Positions 10,478 through 23,717 of a stretch of 64,000 nucleotides of DNA are shown one piece after another. This stretch comes from Emmonsiellopsis sp. PD_33 (Eukaryota; Ascomycota; Eurotiomycetes; Onygenales; Ajellomycetaceae), in contig JANTQF010000194.1 of NCBI GenBank assembly GCA_032988165.1, positions 1 through 64,000 on the forward strand, in the 5' to 3' direction. Position numbers and translations under genes: made by a program. Numbering within the stretch: the first letter of the stretch is position 1; every line of letters starts with the position of its first letter. The notes beneath the pieces were generated by a model. It saw only the letters and a list, made by a program, of their open reading frames with translations. It made no database searches and was not told the origin of the DNA.

Positions 10478-13400
10478 TTCAACGGGGGAGGATACTCTGT
10501 ATCTGTCTATGAAAGAAGGGCGCTACGGCTGCTGTAGCAGCGCAAAAGCTGTAGATGATACAGCACCAGCAGAGACGATGTTATTGATAATCTTCTTGAA
10601 TGAGTCGAGGGTGAAGGTGGGCGAGGATCTTCTTATGCCGGCCTGTGAATGCGGGGAATGGTGCGCTGGGCGGTTGATGAGACGGCACAGACAGGGGATG
10701 GCTTGCAGGATCAGCGAGGGTGCTGAAGTAACAAAAGATAGGGGTATAGCGAAGGATATACTTTGATATATCGATATTATTATGGAGGGATATCCAACAA
10801 AGACAGTCTATGAACAATGGTCAACAGGAATTAAGCACCTTCACCACGGCAGGGAATTGACTCTGATTATATAGTTACGAAGCAGACTTTTCAGCCAGGA
10901 ATCCAGACAAACTCAAAACATTTCCAAGGTGACGCCATCCCAATCCCGCCGAAGCCAAACAACCGCAGGGCGTGCCACCCCTGACTCCCTGATGAGACAA
11001 ACGGAGAAAATCATCGAAAAAAAACTTCCTTGAGTCATCAGACGAACTCCAGCGCTCTTCCGCTCTCGCCGTCATTCGAGCTAGGAACTTGAGCTAGCAG
11101 TCGTTGATCGCCGTTCTCGCCGCCATTTGACGATGCCTCCGGGAATATAAAGTCACTTTTTGCGGGCAGGCTGCGGCAAATGGTACTTGTGGTCCCATCG
11201 GCGAGTGGGCCATGGAGCTATCCACTATTAGTTGGTTGGCAGAGTCCAGACAATGAGATGTCAAAAAGTATTTTTGCCTTTCTTTTTTGGCTCGTGGGTT
11301 GTCTAGTTCATCCTCTCCCACGCCCTGCGACACTCCCCCCCGAAGAGTCAGCGCACCTCATTACGATTACAACCAGCACGCTTGTCACTTTCTAACCCCA
11401 TTGAGGAACCCAAGGGCGCATCACAATTCACTTTCATGCGCCTGAACACCGCCAAATCGGATGCGCATAGATTCTTGAATTGATTTAGTCAGCCGCGGAT
11501 TCCGTATTCCGCTCAAACGTTTTAACTACGAACAAGTTAACTAGTAACAGATGCCCACGCCGTTGACGTGATTGAATGTCTGCTGAATAATTATGATAGC
11601 TTCCAACCTTTTATTCAGCCCTTCAGAGCATGCTGCTCGTGTCGCGAGCCCACGATAATTCTCGGTTGGCTCGTTCTCAAACCCCGCCAAACCCCTCGAC
11701 ATGGGCGAGGAATTGCAGATGATTCGATTTCTCTCGTCTAGCGGCGCCTTGGCCTGCACGAGGGGCTAATAGAAGTTTATTGCAATGCTTGGTATGACCC
11801 CATATCCCGTATTTTGCATGGGCTTGGCTGGTTTAACTGAGCCATTGGTGTCTTTTATTAGCCGCCAGACGGTGAATTAGTCAGTGGTTGCTGAATAATT
11901 TGATAACGACGGAGGAAATCCGTATATCATTCTCCTTTGACGTCATCGCAGGTGAAATTGTCAGTATCAGAGAAAATGGTGAAATCTGGGGTCACAGATA
12001 TGAACCCGATGTCTAATTAGTAACCATATCAGACTCGCTTGAGGGCCATATCATGGTGTGTTTAAGAATAAGAAGCTTGTTTGTTTGTGCAACCAGCACC
12101 GTCCTTAAATCTACTACACTAGAGTCGTGATGAGAGTCGCCACAAAACACTTCCCTCGGACACTCCCCTATCTTCGTCAATTCCCATTGATTTCCTCCCC
12201 GTCATCCTCATCCACATCCACAATCCTTCTCCAGCCATTCACATTCATATTTGATCCTGTCTGGATAATCCGGCACACTCCCACCTTCACGCACGCCCAA
12301 CAACAACTTCATTCCTCACGCCCTGCCAAGAACAACCGCCCCCGCCCATCTGGAGTCCTGGACTGATCGCAACACGCCACGGCTCCACCCAACGGGACGG
12401 TCCCGGGTCGAGGGCCTGTTTTTTGCTGTGCCGTGCGGCGCTTGTGATTGGGTATATTGGCAGCAGCAAAAGCGCGATGTGGGTTTGTCGTGTTCCTGGT
12501 GCCGCCCCGCCGAGTGACCGTAACTAGTACTTACAAGAAGAAATGGAGCTTGAAGGTGGGTTTCCGAATAACTTCTGCTGGGTGCTGGGTAGGACCGGCC
12601 GAGTCAATTGGGTTGGTTGTGACTCATGTTACTCCTCTGTGCAAGAGGGCGTCATCCAGGAGTTTTGACCATCGATCGAGAAATAGATCAGTTTTCTTCC
12701 GTGGCAGAAGACGGAAGCCAGGTGAAGCCCTCTCAGCCGATGAAGGAGAGGAGAATATATTAATTTTTTTTTGTTTGTCACTACTTGTCAGTGATTGACT
12801 ATCCTTCGCTAATACTAATATCTAGACCGTTGGTGCAGAAACATATATATTGTTCAGAGAAAAGTGTCAACGAAGCCCCCCCTGTCTGAGAAAATGGGAT
12901 TGCTAATGAATAACCCCTTTTTCGCAATGACAATGCGCAGGCATAGAAAGATGCAATTCAACCTTCTTGAATGCAACAACTCACCCCTTTTTAGTTAGTA
13001 CCTGGCCCTTGGCCGCCTCCTGAATTCGCCTCCCAACTCGCCTCCCCGCGATCCCTGTATCCTCACCCGATCCCAAACCCACAAACCACAGAATTCCCTT
13101 TCGCCTTGGCATCTCACACAGTAGTACATACCTCATTGATAAAATAGAAGCCTGCTAGAACATTTCTCGCTGCAGGTGTTGTCACATCCTCATAGCTACC
13201 CTAGTACCGCTACCTACAGCATGATCTATCTGACCACTTGGATCAGTAGTAGTTAACAGTTTACCAGCCCACTGGGCTCCATTGACATCTAGGTCCCAGA
13301 CCTAAAGCTCCAGATCCCGTTGCTAACCGGCATTTAAAAGTTAAAAAAAAAAAAATCAATTCTGGCGAACAGCTCGGAGCTCCGCAGGTCCTCGCCTGTG

Positions 13401-13860
13401 GCCCGTGGGTAGGAAAACCACGGGACAGTGACAGTTCGGAAAGAGGTGGGGTGCTCTAGTTAAATTCCACGGATCACAAGGTATCTACATAGGTAATGTC
13501 GTAGCTTTGATTTGCCGCCACGAGTCAGATGCGGATTCTCAGTTGGAAACCTTTGGCAATTGGGTAAGTTACTATTAAGGGATGACCATTTTATTTTCGA
13601 GATTGTGATGGTTTGTTTGCTTGTCTGTTTGTTATTTGTTAAGGGGTGGATTGGGTTTTTGTGTGATGTAGGTAGCTACTATGTAACTAAATACTACGGC
13701 AACAATTACTCAGATTAGAGTTAGCATTCTCAGACCGCCGTGTAACCTATCCCCTTTCCCATTTACTAACTTCTATTTTGCAGATTGTAGAAGCAGGGAA
13801 TAAATGGCTGATGAGGTTTGCATCAGGCTCGATCTAGATCTTTTGAGTTTGGGTGACTAC
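10478..13860. other. long intergenic region, no gene recognised
   Basis: About 3.4 kb on both strands with only short frames that lack domains or convincing splice partners. From 10478 to about 11100 it is the upstream region of the arrestin gene. Pyrimidine-rich, CT-dense DNA occurs at 12130-12360 and 13010-13060, and a poly-A run near 13341. No tRNA A/B-box pair or rRNA seen. Confidence 0.4.
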
Positions 13861-14049
13861 TGAAGTTATTGGTACGGCAGGTTACACTGCATTATAACCT
13901 GGCCCACAGAATAACCTGTTATCTGGGGGGGCTTGGCATACAAACACCACCAAATAAACTGTTATCTCAGGGGGGTCAGTGGGGCAGGTTACCTTGGCAG
14001 TTATCTAGATTCCTCATATAATGATTGGTGGAAACAGGCAGTTAGCCCC

Positions 14050-15360
14050 TGACTGCCTGCAAGTTTAATGGATAAGATATATATATATTTCCCTCTTTCC
14101 TCCTCAGTCAGTAGCTAATGTAGTATAGTACATCAATAATATCATGACATGGTATCTACATACATATAAGGTAGATGATTTTGCACTGAATTTCCTTTCC
14201 CCAAAGAAACTTCATGATATTCTCACTATTTCAACCTGAAATCCAAAATAAACTGCTGTATGAAGGCTGAAAAAACAAAAAGAAAAAAGATTAAAACTAG
14301 GCCCCTAAAATTACTATATAGAGGTAGAAAAGAAAAAAGAAATAGCAAAAAGATAAAATATAAAGAAAGATAAAATTAAGCACTCAAAAATAAAAGGCAG
14401 ACTAGAGGTAAAGATAAAGATAAAACTAACTCAGAATAAAAAGCATACAGAAAGTAGAGTCCATACAGACTAGATAAAAACATTCTTAAAATCATTAGAG
14501 ATTATTATCTCATTCTATCTCACATTAAAACTAAAGAAGCTCTACCTAATATAGATGAAATTCTCAGGGGTTGAGTCAACTCAGACCTATACTACCTCTA
14601 AGGTGACTTCTCTATATGAGCCCTGATTAATAGCCAGAAGAGTAGGAGAAAAAAGTGATGAGCTTCAGCCATTATATTTCTAATCATTCTGTATGGAGTA
14701 GTAGGTATAGTAGTTATACTACTTGTAATTACTACAGTACCCACTAAAGTGGCTAGATACTTATATGCAAGCCATGAAGAGCTAATAATCTATATTACCT
14801 GCACAGGCATTATAGGGTCTGATTAACTGTTATTCACATGAGTAAATAAAAATTACATTGATGTATAACTACTAGTTAGATATAATCTAGGCTATACTAA
14901 TAGCTTCTGACTAGAAGAGCATATTATTTCTAGGCTATACTAGAATCACATAGGACTAAGAGGAGTAGGTAAAGTTGACTAGCTACTAGCTACTAACATA
15001 AAAATATAGATACCCATTCTAGGGGTATTATACAGTCTGATCATATAGTTATTATAAAGCTCTGTATTCATATAGAGTTAGTCTCACCACTTTCTCTTTC
15101 TATGAGTATCATATAGAGGGTTTATACTTACATTTTAGAGGCTTTTTCATAAATGTTTCCTCTTTGAAGGAGGAAGAGAAAGAGGAGGAGAAGGAAGAGA
15201 AGTTATAAGAGACTTTTACAGGCAGGTAGGTAGGTAGGTAGGTAAAGAAGAGGATCTTTTACATGTAAAGAAGAAGGATTGATAATGATTATAATGATGA
15301 AGAAAAAAAACTAAGAAGTAGAAAAAAGTTAGATATTTATAGTTAAAAGTTATAGACTTT
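14050..15360. other. unassigned AT-rich decayed repeat DNA
   Basis: A/T-rich, without CpG and without an open frame. A plus-strand reading near 14740-15000 keeps protein-like runs (ARYLYASHEELIIYITCTG) between stops, suggesting a decayed coding sequence of an older element. A (GGTA)n microsatellite lies at 15222-15244. The CATATAGAG words also occur in the repeats at 31.1-31.6 kb, so this is probably the same older host repeat into which element A inserted. Confidence 0.4.
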
Positions 15361-15481
15361 TCCATGTGTGAAGCTATTCATATAGAGCTTCATAAAAGCT
15401 AGTAAATAAAAAAAAAGTCATTAGAACAAATTATTTACCCTTCATATAGAGCTTTATAAAAGCAATTAAATGATAAAGAGG
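15361..15481. repeat. tandem-repeat unit left of element A
   Basis: The segment CATATAGAGCTTTATAAAAGCAATTAAATGATAAAGAGG recurs almost unchanged at about 31113-31151 immediately to the right of element A, so the element landed inside this repeat. The final AGAGG (15477-15481) is the left target-site duplication of element A. Confidence 0.65.
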
Positions 15482-15735
15482 TGTGAAGGGCTATGCCCTT
15501 ATACCCTATATTTGTAGCTTGCCCAAACTTTACCTGATCTCTGACTACCTGATTGGATGCCTCTGACTGGGCCTTCATATGAATGTTTATCTGCTCTGAC
15601 CTTATGTAATTCCCTTCTATTTATATCATATAATCTCATGATTTCTTTTCCTTTTTTCTTCCTTTCTCTAGCAATTACAATCTTGATTCTAGCATATAGC
15701 TTGCATGATCTACTTATTGGAGTGTGCCTATTATA
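15482..15735 (+). repeat. 5' LTR of element A
   Basis: 254 bp, starts TGTGAAGGGC, ends TATTATA. It aligns without gaps to 30830-31083. The terminal TA where CA is normal fits a C-to-T change at the tip. Confidence 0.9.
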
Positions 15736-15739
15736 TTTT

Positions 15740-15900
15740 TGTAATTGGGATAACTTGAGATGAAAATGTTGCATAGAATAAGGTTGTATTCCTATGGTTC
15801 CTGAGCTGCCTGTGGGTATTTATACCTCAGGGCCTGACTAAGCTAACTGTGTGACTAAGCATCCTGGCTACTCCATGGTGTGGAGCATAGGCACATAACA
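15740..15900 (-). repeat. 3' LTR of element B
   Basis: 161 bp, gap-free match to 25625-25785. On the minus strand it starts TGTTATGTGC and ends CAATTACA. The preceding purine tract is the plus-strand primer site. Confidence 0.9.
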
Positions 15901-15925
15901 ATTGCCCCCTTTTGAAAAGCATGTG

Positions 15926-18640
15926 ATGCCCTCATTGTGGTAATTCCATGCTAGCTTAACAGAGCAAAAGTAAAGGACATTTTAGTAGAGAATATAAAGA
16001 ATGTTTCAGCATAAGGAAGAAAAGAAAAGGAAATATATTAACAGGGTAAACAGGACTATCCATCCATTCAGCATTCATCTCCACATCTAACTTGGTAAAT
16101 AGGACTATCCATCTATTCTACATTCATCTCTGCATCTAACTTGTCCAGTGCACTCTTCAGTTCTACCTGTGACATCTTAAGTATGGCCTGATAGGTAATA
16201 CCTTCATCTGTCCACAAGTTGACTGTGCTTTCTGCCTCCTCATAGTGGAGGTTCCATAGATGTGCAACTTGTTTGATTGCCTCTTCTTGATATATGCTAT
16301 TAGCAGGCTTGGTAGTGCCTTAATTATTAATCTATATGATAGCATCAATATCCTTGTTGATCTCCTGTGTGCTTTTGTTGAGCATGGCAGCATGTGTGAC
16401 TCCTATGTGGTAGTACTACTGAGTGACCTGCTGAGCTTCTTGTTCCTCTAGGTTGCACAATACCATTATGAGGCAGACAGCTTTGTTCTTTATGATGTTG
16501 TATCAAGCTTTCTCCTTGGTAAGAGCTTGGGCTTGAATCTTGTTGATGGCCTGGTGCAATTCATTGGCAGGCAGTGTGCATATTTTAGTGTGAGATATTC
16601 CTATGGTGTGGAGCTGATTGACCTCTTCAAGGGTGTCTTCCCTGCCTATATTATAGAGGGTTGTGATGTATTTGATCACTTGAAGGTTCATGAGTAGGTC
16701 TGGCTGCTGAGCACTAGCACTTGCAGTGTGAGATGATATGACCATGGTGGTAGCTGCAGTGGGAGTAATGCCAGCTGTGTGAGGGGGGCTTACAGTGAGT
16801 TACTCCATGGGCATGTTGCTGTCAGAGTTGTCCTCCTCAGTCTGTTTACTGAGGGAGCTATTATCTGTTATGTCTGCTGAGCTGTCTGTCTGTCTTTATT
16901 CTGCATGGAAGTGCTGTAGGATCTCTGCATCTATGCAACTAATGTGTTAGCTTCTAATTATGCTGGCTGAGGAGTGTCCAATGTTATGTGATTTAATCTG
17001 ATTGACATGCTCCTTTTTGTTTTGTTCCTGCAGGTTGTCCATAGCCTCATTGACTTGATCTTTAGTTGTACTAGAGGGAAATATAGTGATGTTCCCTTGG
17101 TGCCATTTAGTAATCAAGAGATTGATTTCCCAGTTATGAGTTTCTACTTGCTAATCATAGAGTTGGGTGTAGTGTGTATTTTCTGCTATGATCTTATCTA
17201 CATTTCATTAGCCCTGAACTTGCTTGATGATGGCATTGCAGTTGTCCTTGATGATATATGTCAGGTCAAAGTGTACTTAATTCTTCTGAAGATGATATCC
17301 CAGTGAATCATAATACTTATAGCCTGAATTCTTTGCAGTGAGATGTAGGTATACAGATTCATTGTAGTTATAAATCTCTGTGGTGTCTCCTGTGTTGTGA
17401 TTTATAGTTGCCTTTGACTTCATCCTGTTGACAGTCATTCTGATCTTGAGCTTTCATACTTCCACCTTATCCTCTGCTGACAGTGCATTAGGTGATGATC
17501 CCTTGAAGTTGCATTTATTCTCTAGGTTGAGATGTATCTTAAGAGATGAGTATTGCAGAGTATTACCTGCAATCCATGGCATCTCCTTCTTATGCTTCTT
17601 GTCAGCCTATTTCTCTGACTGCTCTTGCACTTTAGAGATGCAGTAGCTATTGTGCAGGTCTTGATTTGTGACTTGCCTATTCATACTGTTAATGACTTCC
17701 TTGAGCATGCTCATAGATTTAATGGAGATTGCCCCTAGAGGTAAAGTGTATTTATACATTTTGGTGATGAACTCTGTGACATACTCCTCTGCATAACTCA
17801 TTACCTTGATATTTTCAATGGCTTTATTGTCTTCAGCCTGCTGAGCTGCCATCTTGCCTTTTCCTTTTATACTGGACTAGCCTGTGGTTGGGGTGGATGT
17901 CTTGTGTTGTTTCTTTAGTGTGCAAGTGGGGATAAGGGGATTATCAGGTGCTGCCAACCATGAGTACTTGGAGGATATTATACTATTAGAGATTCCATGA
18001 TATTTACTAGCAGATGGATGGGCAGGCTGGATGTTCTACATGTAATCTCCCAAATTACTGTGAAGGTGTTGGGAGTTGGTAGATTGGACAGGTTGATAGA
18101 AGTTGATTAGAGGGTTTATATGTCTTCTTTATTTAAGTGAAGTGTTGTTGGTGAATTTGCTATAGCAACAGATGTGAAGGTGGGTGAGCTGGGGGGTTGA
18201 GAGGTTCATTATGATAGATATTCCATGTATGTGATGAATACTAGCTTAGGAATATGCCCTAATAACAGTGTTTGCCATGAAAGTTCCATATCCTGTGGTT
18301 TGATGTCTGTGGTGAATAGAGTGGCTGAAGCCAATTAGGGCAGTACATCTATAAGTAAGGGCTTGTGCATACAAGTGAATAGGGGTAAAACTAGTGAAAG
18401 GCATATAGGTGAATGAGGTACAACTAGTGTGGGGTAGTATAGTTCTAATAGAGCAATGGATATTCCATAGTGAACAGTGATAGTCTGGGCATAGGGGACT
18501 TTTAATAACAGATAGGGGTACAGAAATTCTGTGGACATAATCTTATGGTCTCTACTTATATAGGGGAAACTGAAAAGCACTTTTAGGTTTATTTATGAGG
18601 ATTTAGGATTTCTAGGCTGCTACCTTTGAGGATCAGCCTT
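15926..18640 (-). mobile_element. 2.7 kb 3' module of element B, beyond the chromodomain
   Basis: Ty3/Gypsy chromoviruses normally end close to the chromodomain. Here about 2.7 kb separates it from the 3' LTR. Minus-strand frames persist: 17852-17607 (81 residues, helical, starting MAAQQAEDNKAIENI) remains readable with few stops to about 17310, and 16745-16503 (80 residues, LHTIGISHTKICTLPANELH) is another. Neither is recognised. It may be a third ORF, captured host sequence or a further nested insertion; no LTR or target duplication is seen inside it. Confidence 0.45.
17310..17852 (-). pseudogene. putative extra ORF of element B, unknown product
   Basis: Starting at 17852 the minus frame gives 81 residues, a single TAG, then a further protein-like stretch (MPWIAGNTLQYSSLKIHLNL; later IRMTVNRMKSKATINHNTGD) down to about 17310. 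The composition is charged and Asn/Lys-rich, with a coiled-coil-like N-terminus. It does not match protease, RT, integrase or chromodomain. The stop is of the kind made by a C-to-T change. It could be an env-like or accessory retroelement ORF; this is inference only. Confidence 0.35.
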
Positions 18641-18659
18641 ACCATCACAGGATCAATAG

Positions 18660-18840
18660 TAAACAGAATTCTTCTTATTTGTGCTCATACTGTTGTATGA
18701 GTTCTTTCACATCCAGTAGGACATATGCAGGATACCACTGATCCTCTTCTGGTTTATACCCTTTCTATTACATGAGATATTCAACCTTTATGCTACATTT
18801 AAGGTTCTTAGTCCATTTTACTAGTATTTTCTTGAGTTTG
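18660..18840 (-). pseudogene. chromodomain of element B, decayed
   Basis: The minus-strand reading passes through KILVKWTKNLKCSIKVEYLM, two stops, then KGYKPEEDQWYPAYVLLDVK and ELIQQYEH. The VEYL..KGY.PEEDQW pattern is the chromodomain signature, with the expected Trp region replaced by TAA/TAG. Confidence 0.75.
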
Positions 18841-18859
18841 TATGATTATCATTCCAATG

Positions 18860-20090
18860 TATCATCTTCCATTACTACAGGGCCTAGTGCCAGTGGGGTG
18901 CACCCAAAGAGGTCCTCTTCCTGGGGGGTAGGTTCTAAGTGAGTGATGGATATTACAGGATGTACCTGGAAGTGTGCTGGGAGGTCCAGGAGATAGGTAA
19001 GGCTGCTAACCTGGTAGAAGACTGTAAAGGGACCTGCATACTGAGAGGTAAACTTGCCATAAGCTTGAAGTAGAGGTGTGTTATAGCCTTTACCAATTCA
19101 GAGAAGAACTCTATCACCTGTGGTGAAGAATCTTGAGGTGTGCTTCTTATCATAATACTTCTTCATGAATACTGCTGCTGTGTGGAGTGCCTTGTTTGCA
19201 TCAAGGCAGCTGGAGAAGTCCTGGGAATTCTAATTTTAAAAAGCCTGTGCTAGCTGGAGTGGTGATTTAAGCTTTTAGCCATACATGTATTAATAGAGGG
19301 ATATCCCTGTTGCTGATGCTGTGGTACTGTTGAAGAGTACTTAGAGTGAGAGGGCTGAGTCCTTCCATTACCATGGATCTTCCAGTACTGTGATTATATG
19401 TTAGAGGATGATTTCATATATCTGATTTGTGATCTCTGATTGACTATCTGCTTGGGGGTGATAAGCTATAGTATAGAGAAGTTCTACCCCAAGAGACTTA
19501 AAGATTACTGCCTAGAATTGACTGAGGAACTTCCTATCTCTATTCAAAATGATACAAGATAGTATGCCCCAGTCATCTATTACCAGCTACTTGATGAATG
19601 GCTTAGCCCAGAATTCTGCATCTCAATCCTGGTGTCCTGAGATGAAGGCTGTTCTCTTGCTTACTTTGCAAGTAATAGTCATGCTGGCATTAAATTATCC
19701 TTTAGGGAGACCAAGGACAATATCAATTATAATGGTATGGAACAGGGATGATTCCATGATGATTAGCTGCAATATGCTATATAGTTTATGATGGTAGGTA
19801 GCATTCTGGAGGCAGCTGAGGCAGTGGTAGATATATTCTTTAATAAGATAAGTCTTCTTGTAGATGGATAATCCATTCAACTTCTCTATAGTCTACTGTG
19901 GTTCAAGGTGTACATCTGAGTGTGTGATCTTGATGACATCACCAATGAGAGGCTGAGGAATGCAGAGCTGTGTGATGTCTCCATGGTTATAATATAGTAG
20001 GTTATCATCAGGATTGATGTAGTATAGTAGCTTGGATTGATTTTCCATGGGCAATGCACTGTTTGCTTTTATGACTTCCAAAATTGTAGC
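18860..20090 (-). pseudogene. integrase of element B, decayed
   Basis: Minus-strand pieces keep the HHCC zinc region (LCIPQPLIGDVIKITHSDVH at about 19975-19915; YIYHCLSCLQ downstream), the first catalytic block (FHTIIIDIVLGLPKG, about 19740-19695) and the C-terminal GKGYNTPLLQAYGKF...QYAGPF block (about 19110-19020). Stops and frame breaks separate them. Confidence 0.75.
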
Positions 20091-20099
20091 TAGTCTTGA

Positions 20100-21660
20100 G
20101 TCTTGCTGGTAGGCATCTAGGAGTCTTTGCTGAAACTATGAGGACATTATAACTACTATAGCTGTATAATCCACTAGGAATGCATCTATAGCCTCAGTGA
20201 CTAGGTCTTCCAGGGGCTCATCCTGGTCTGTAGGCACATCTGACTGCAATCAAGATAGGGTGTCTGGGATGATATGTGTGCAGCCAGGTTTATGAAATAT
20301 CTGTAGGTTGAATTGCTGTATGTATTGAGCAGCTTGGATGAGCCTTAAGTTAAGCTTGTCTGTGGAAGAGGTGGTCAGTGATGTCTGTCTGGTGATTTAT
20401 AGTGTGGCTGAATGGTCAGTATATATGATCACTGAAAGTTCTATGGCCTTAACTATGTGTTATACTTTTTTGAGTGCCCAGATCAGACATGCAACCTCCA
20501 GTTTAGTTGGCTAGTATCTAGTTTCTACTGATGTGAGGATCTTGAAGAGGAACATAATAAGCTCTATCATAATTAATGAAGGTAGGATCTCAAAGTCTGG
20601 GATTTTTCCATGCTATATCTCCTTGAGTGGTGCCTATTCTAGTTTTACATGAAATATCATCACTCTAAAGCCTCTCTGTTTAGAAGCATCAACATTGAAG
20701 AAGAGGTATTACATGCTATTGTGATGTACCAGAAACAGACCCTTAGCAAATACTACTTGTATGTCCTTAAATATCTTCTCTTCTTTTTCTGTAGGCTTTT
20801 CAAAAGGTATTTAGGTGGAGAATTAGGTTTATGGTCTCCCTTTCACTAGTGCATCCTTTAGAAGTATTATCTTGTGTGCCTGTAGGGGTTCTATATGATA
20901 AGCATAAAAAGGTACATAGTTTTACAGCTATTTAGTTGTCCCAAGGTAAGTCTCCAGATCCTTCAGGTTTTTTAAGAATGTGATCTTTGCTAGTGCAGCA
21001 ATCCAATCATCTATCAGTATGAGGCCTAGAGATGAGACCTTGTGCCCTAGTAGTCTAACTGAAGGGAAGCCAATAAATGCTTTCTTTAAGTTGATAATGA
21101 TGTTTTTGTCATAAAACAGGCTGAAGATCTTTCTTAGGTGTTTGCCATGTTTCTCCATGATGATACTTGTGGTGACTAGGTTATTGATGTAGCAGTAGAT
21201 GAACTTCTTGAATTTTTTCAGAAAGAGGTTGATCTTGTGCTGTACATATGCTGGTGAGTTTATATATCTCATTATAGCAACTGAGGGTATCTCTTGTTCA
21301 TAGTGTGACACAACTAATAAGTGTTGTTGGTGATCATAGTAGACTCTCCATTAGTAGAAAAAGCTCATACAGTTAAGAATGATGATATAGTAGCATCCTT
21401 TCACAGAGTTAATGACCTCTGCCTGCTATATTATTAAATATATGTTGGGCTCAATTATCTTATTCAGTTCCTATATGTTAATAACAGGGTGGCCTTTCTG
21501 TATGCTATTTACTTCTTTTCAGACTACAAACACTGGGTATCCAGAGGGAGTATGATCTGTTGCCCATTTCATGTGCCCTTGAGCATGCAGTTTGTTGAAG
21601 AGTTTGTCTATGACCTCATGATCTTTCTGGCCTAGAGAGTATATCTTTACTTAGATCTGA
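20100..21660 (-). pseudogene. reverse transcriptase/RNase H of element B, active site lost
   Basis: The longest surviving frame is 21311-20928 (127 residues). The polymerase box that should read YxDD is Y-I-N-N here (21191-21180), both Asp replaced by Asn as G-to-A changes produce. The following ...INLKKAFIGFPSVRLLGHKVS matches the Gypsy RT thumb/palm border. The RNase H part, about 20900-20160, is broken by stops. Confidence 0.8.
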
Positions 21661-22562
21661 AGCTTATGATCCTTTAGAGATAAGAGGGGAATCTACATTC
21701 ATTCATCTTCTGAAAGGTCTATAGTATTACTATGATCCTCCTAGATTTTGGGGAATTCATTGTAAATCTATGTGAAGTATTTTGCAGTCTCCTCATCACT
21801 ATAGATTATTATACTGTTGGGTAGTTTTACTTCTGCCCCAGTGGGGTTGATATTGATGGTGTGTGGAGATTCCTCCAGTGACCCTGATATATCCAGATTG
21901 TCATTCAGCTCATACTGGGGCTGTTCTTTAGATAGGCTAAGAGCCAGTGACTCTGCTGTGAGATCAACCAAATATGTGCCTGTAGTGTTGTATTCCCTGA
22001 GAGTGCTGATGCAGGATCTCCATGGGATCATAACTTGCCTGTCTGTGTTATTTATGATATGAATGAATGGGAGATTGTGGTCCATAATTTAAACATATGT
22101 CTGAAGTGGGGGCATGACTGGGTTAAAGATATAATCTCTATTAGTTGGTAGTTGCTCCTCTTTGTTAAGATAGCACCTGAGAGGAATTTTCACCTCTAAT
22201 CTGAGTGAAATGATAACTTTAGCATCTGAATATACTAGCCTGGTAGCTTAATGATCTTTTCTTGGTATTACTGAGATCTTAGCTTCTGCATCCTCACATG
22301 ACTTTATCCACAGCATCCTCTTGTCTAGATCTATAGTGATGCCCTCCAGCACCATGTTATCTATACTGAGCAACAGGTTGACATGGAGGTCATTGATGAC
22401 ATGTACCTCCACTGAGATTTAGGTAAGCACTGGCATACATTTCCTGTCTGGCAGAACTGCTAACAATGTGAGTAAAATTATAACCATTTTGAAGGATTTC
22501 ATAGAGTCTCTGATGCCCCTAACTGATATCTGCAGGCATGATAGGTGTGGTATCTTATCACA

Positions 22563-23084
22563 TTACTGCTCTAGAAACTTCTTGCTTATAAGGATCATTG
22601 TGCAGCTCAAGTCTACACATATTAGCAGTGGCTTGAAGCTGTCCTGGCAAAATATCATAGTAGTAGCATACTTCCAGTTGTAAAATACATATCTGTATGG
22701 TGTATCTGGGTCTGCTGATTGCTGGGATACTATTACCCTTAATGCACAGTCAGGGCTTGCATGAAAGGCTTGTAGAGTTGCCATGCAGATCTTCAGGTGC
22801 TTATACAGATTGTTGTGCAAATCAAATACCTCACTACATCTATAACAGGTGGTCATCATGGGATCCACATGGAACATATCTACCTCCAGGTTGTATGCAC
22901 CATTATTGTATGGTTGTTCCTGTAGATCATTCATAGGCATTTCTGACTTATCATAGTAGGGGTTGAATTCCACCTCTTGACCATATGAATCTTCTGTGGA
23001 CTCCTCTGATTCCTTTGGGTTGACATGGAATGTCACCTGTTTGCATAGCTGCTGGTTCCATGGCTGCCTGCCAGGCTGGGTCAC
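22563..23084 (-). pseudogene. gag/protease segment of element B
   Basis: A 173-residue frame contains a zinc finger with C-x2-C-x12-H-x3-C spacing (22847-22785), different from the CCHC knuckle usual for gag, followed about 55 residues later by ICVDLSCTMILISKKFL, the position of the retropepsin loop. The active triplet is D-L-S (22613-22605), which fits two C:G-to-T:A changes in a D-S-G triplet, so the protease is inactive. Confidence 0.7.
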
Positions 23085-23717
23085 ATTTTTACTAGCAGGT
23101 GCTGGGAGCTGGAGTTGTTATTTTGGGGCTGGCAGTTTGAAATGATCTTGCTGGGCTTTGCCTTGGTAGTTTCTGTTATGCTGATTGTATGTGTCACACT
23201 GATTGTAATGGCTGGTGTAGTTATATTAGTTGTCATTTCCACTGTAGCTGCCATGATACTGTCTGTTAGCATAATCCTGAGTCTGATATCTAGGCTGGTA
23301 CTGGTAAGCAGGCCATTCAAACTAATGGGGATATGATCCTCTACCATGTCCATAATAATTACTCTGAGGGGTAAAGTTACTGTGATAGAATCTGTGCTGA
23401 TTATACATACTATTTATGTATTAATTACCACTTGTAAATTGATCTGTCTAGTTGGTCTGCTTGTGATGAATGATCTCTGTAAACTCCTTGATGATTATAT
23501 TCTCTTCTGACTCATCAATGGTGGCTTGCAGGGCAACATCTAGATTATTCTATGCATGCAGAACTTGAGCATACTCAGTGTCTCCTTAGCTACAGTGTTT
23601 AGTAGCTAAAGATACATTGAGGATGTAGGAGATTGGATTGTGTTCATTGTGGAGATCCTAGAGAGAGTACTTTATCTTATTGAGCTTTTATAGTGCTTGA
23701 CTATCCTTAATGTAAAA

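Noticed and set aside
15482..15735. Element A LTR as a non-LTR or DNA transposon end because it ends TA
   Set aside because: Equal 254 bp terminal repeats, polypurine tract, 5 bp target duplication and chromovirus domains define an LTR element; TA fits mutated CA.
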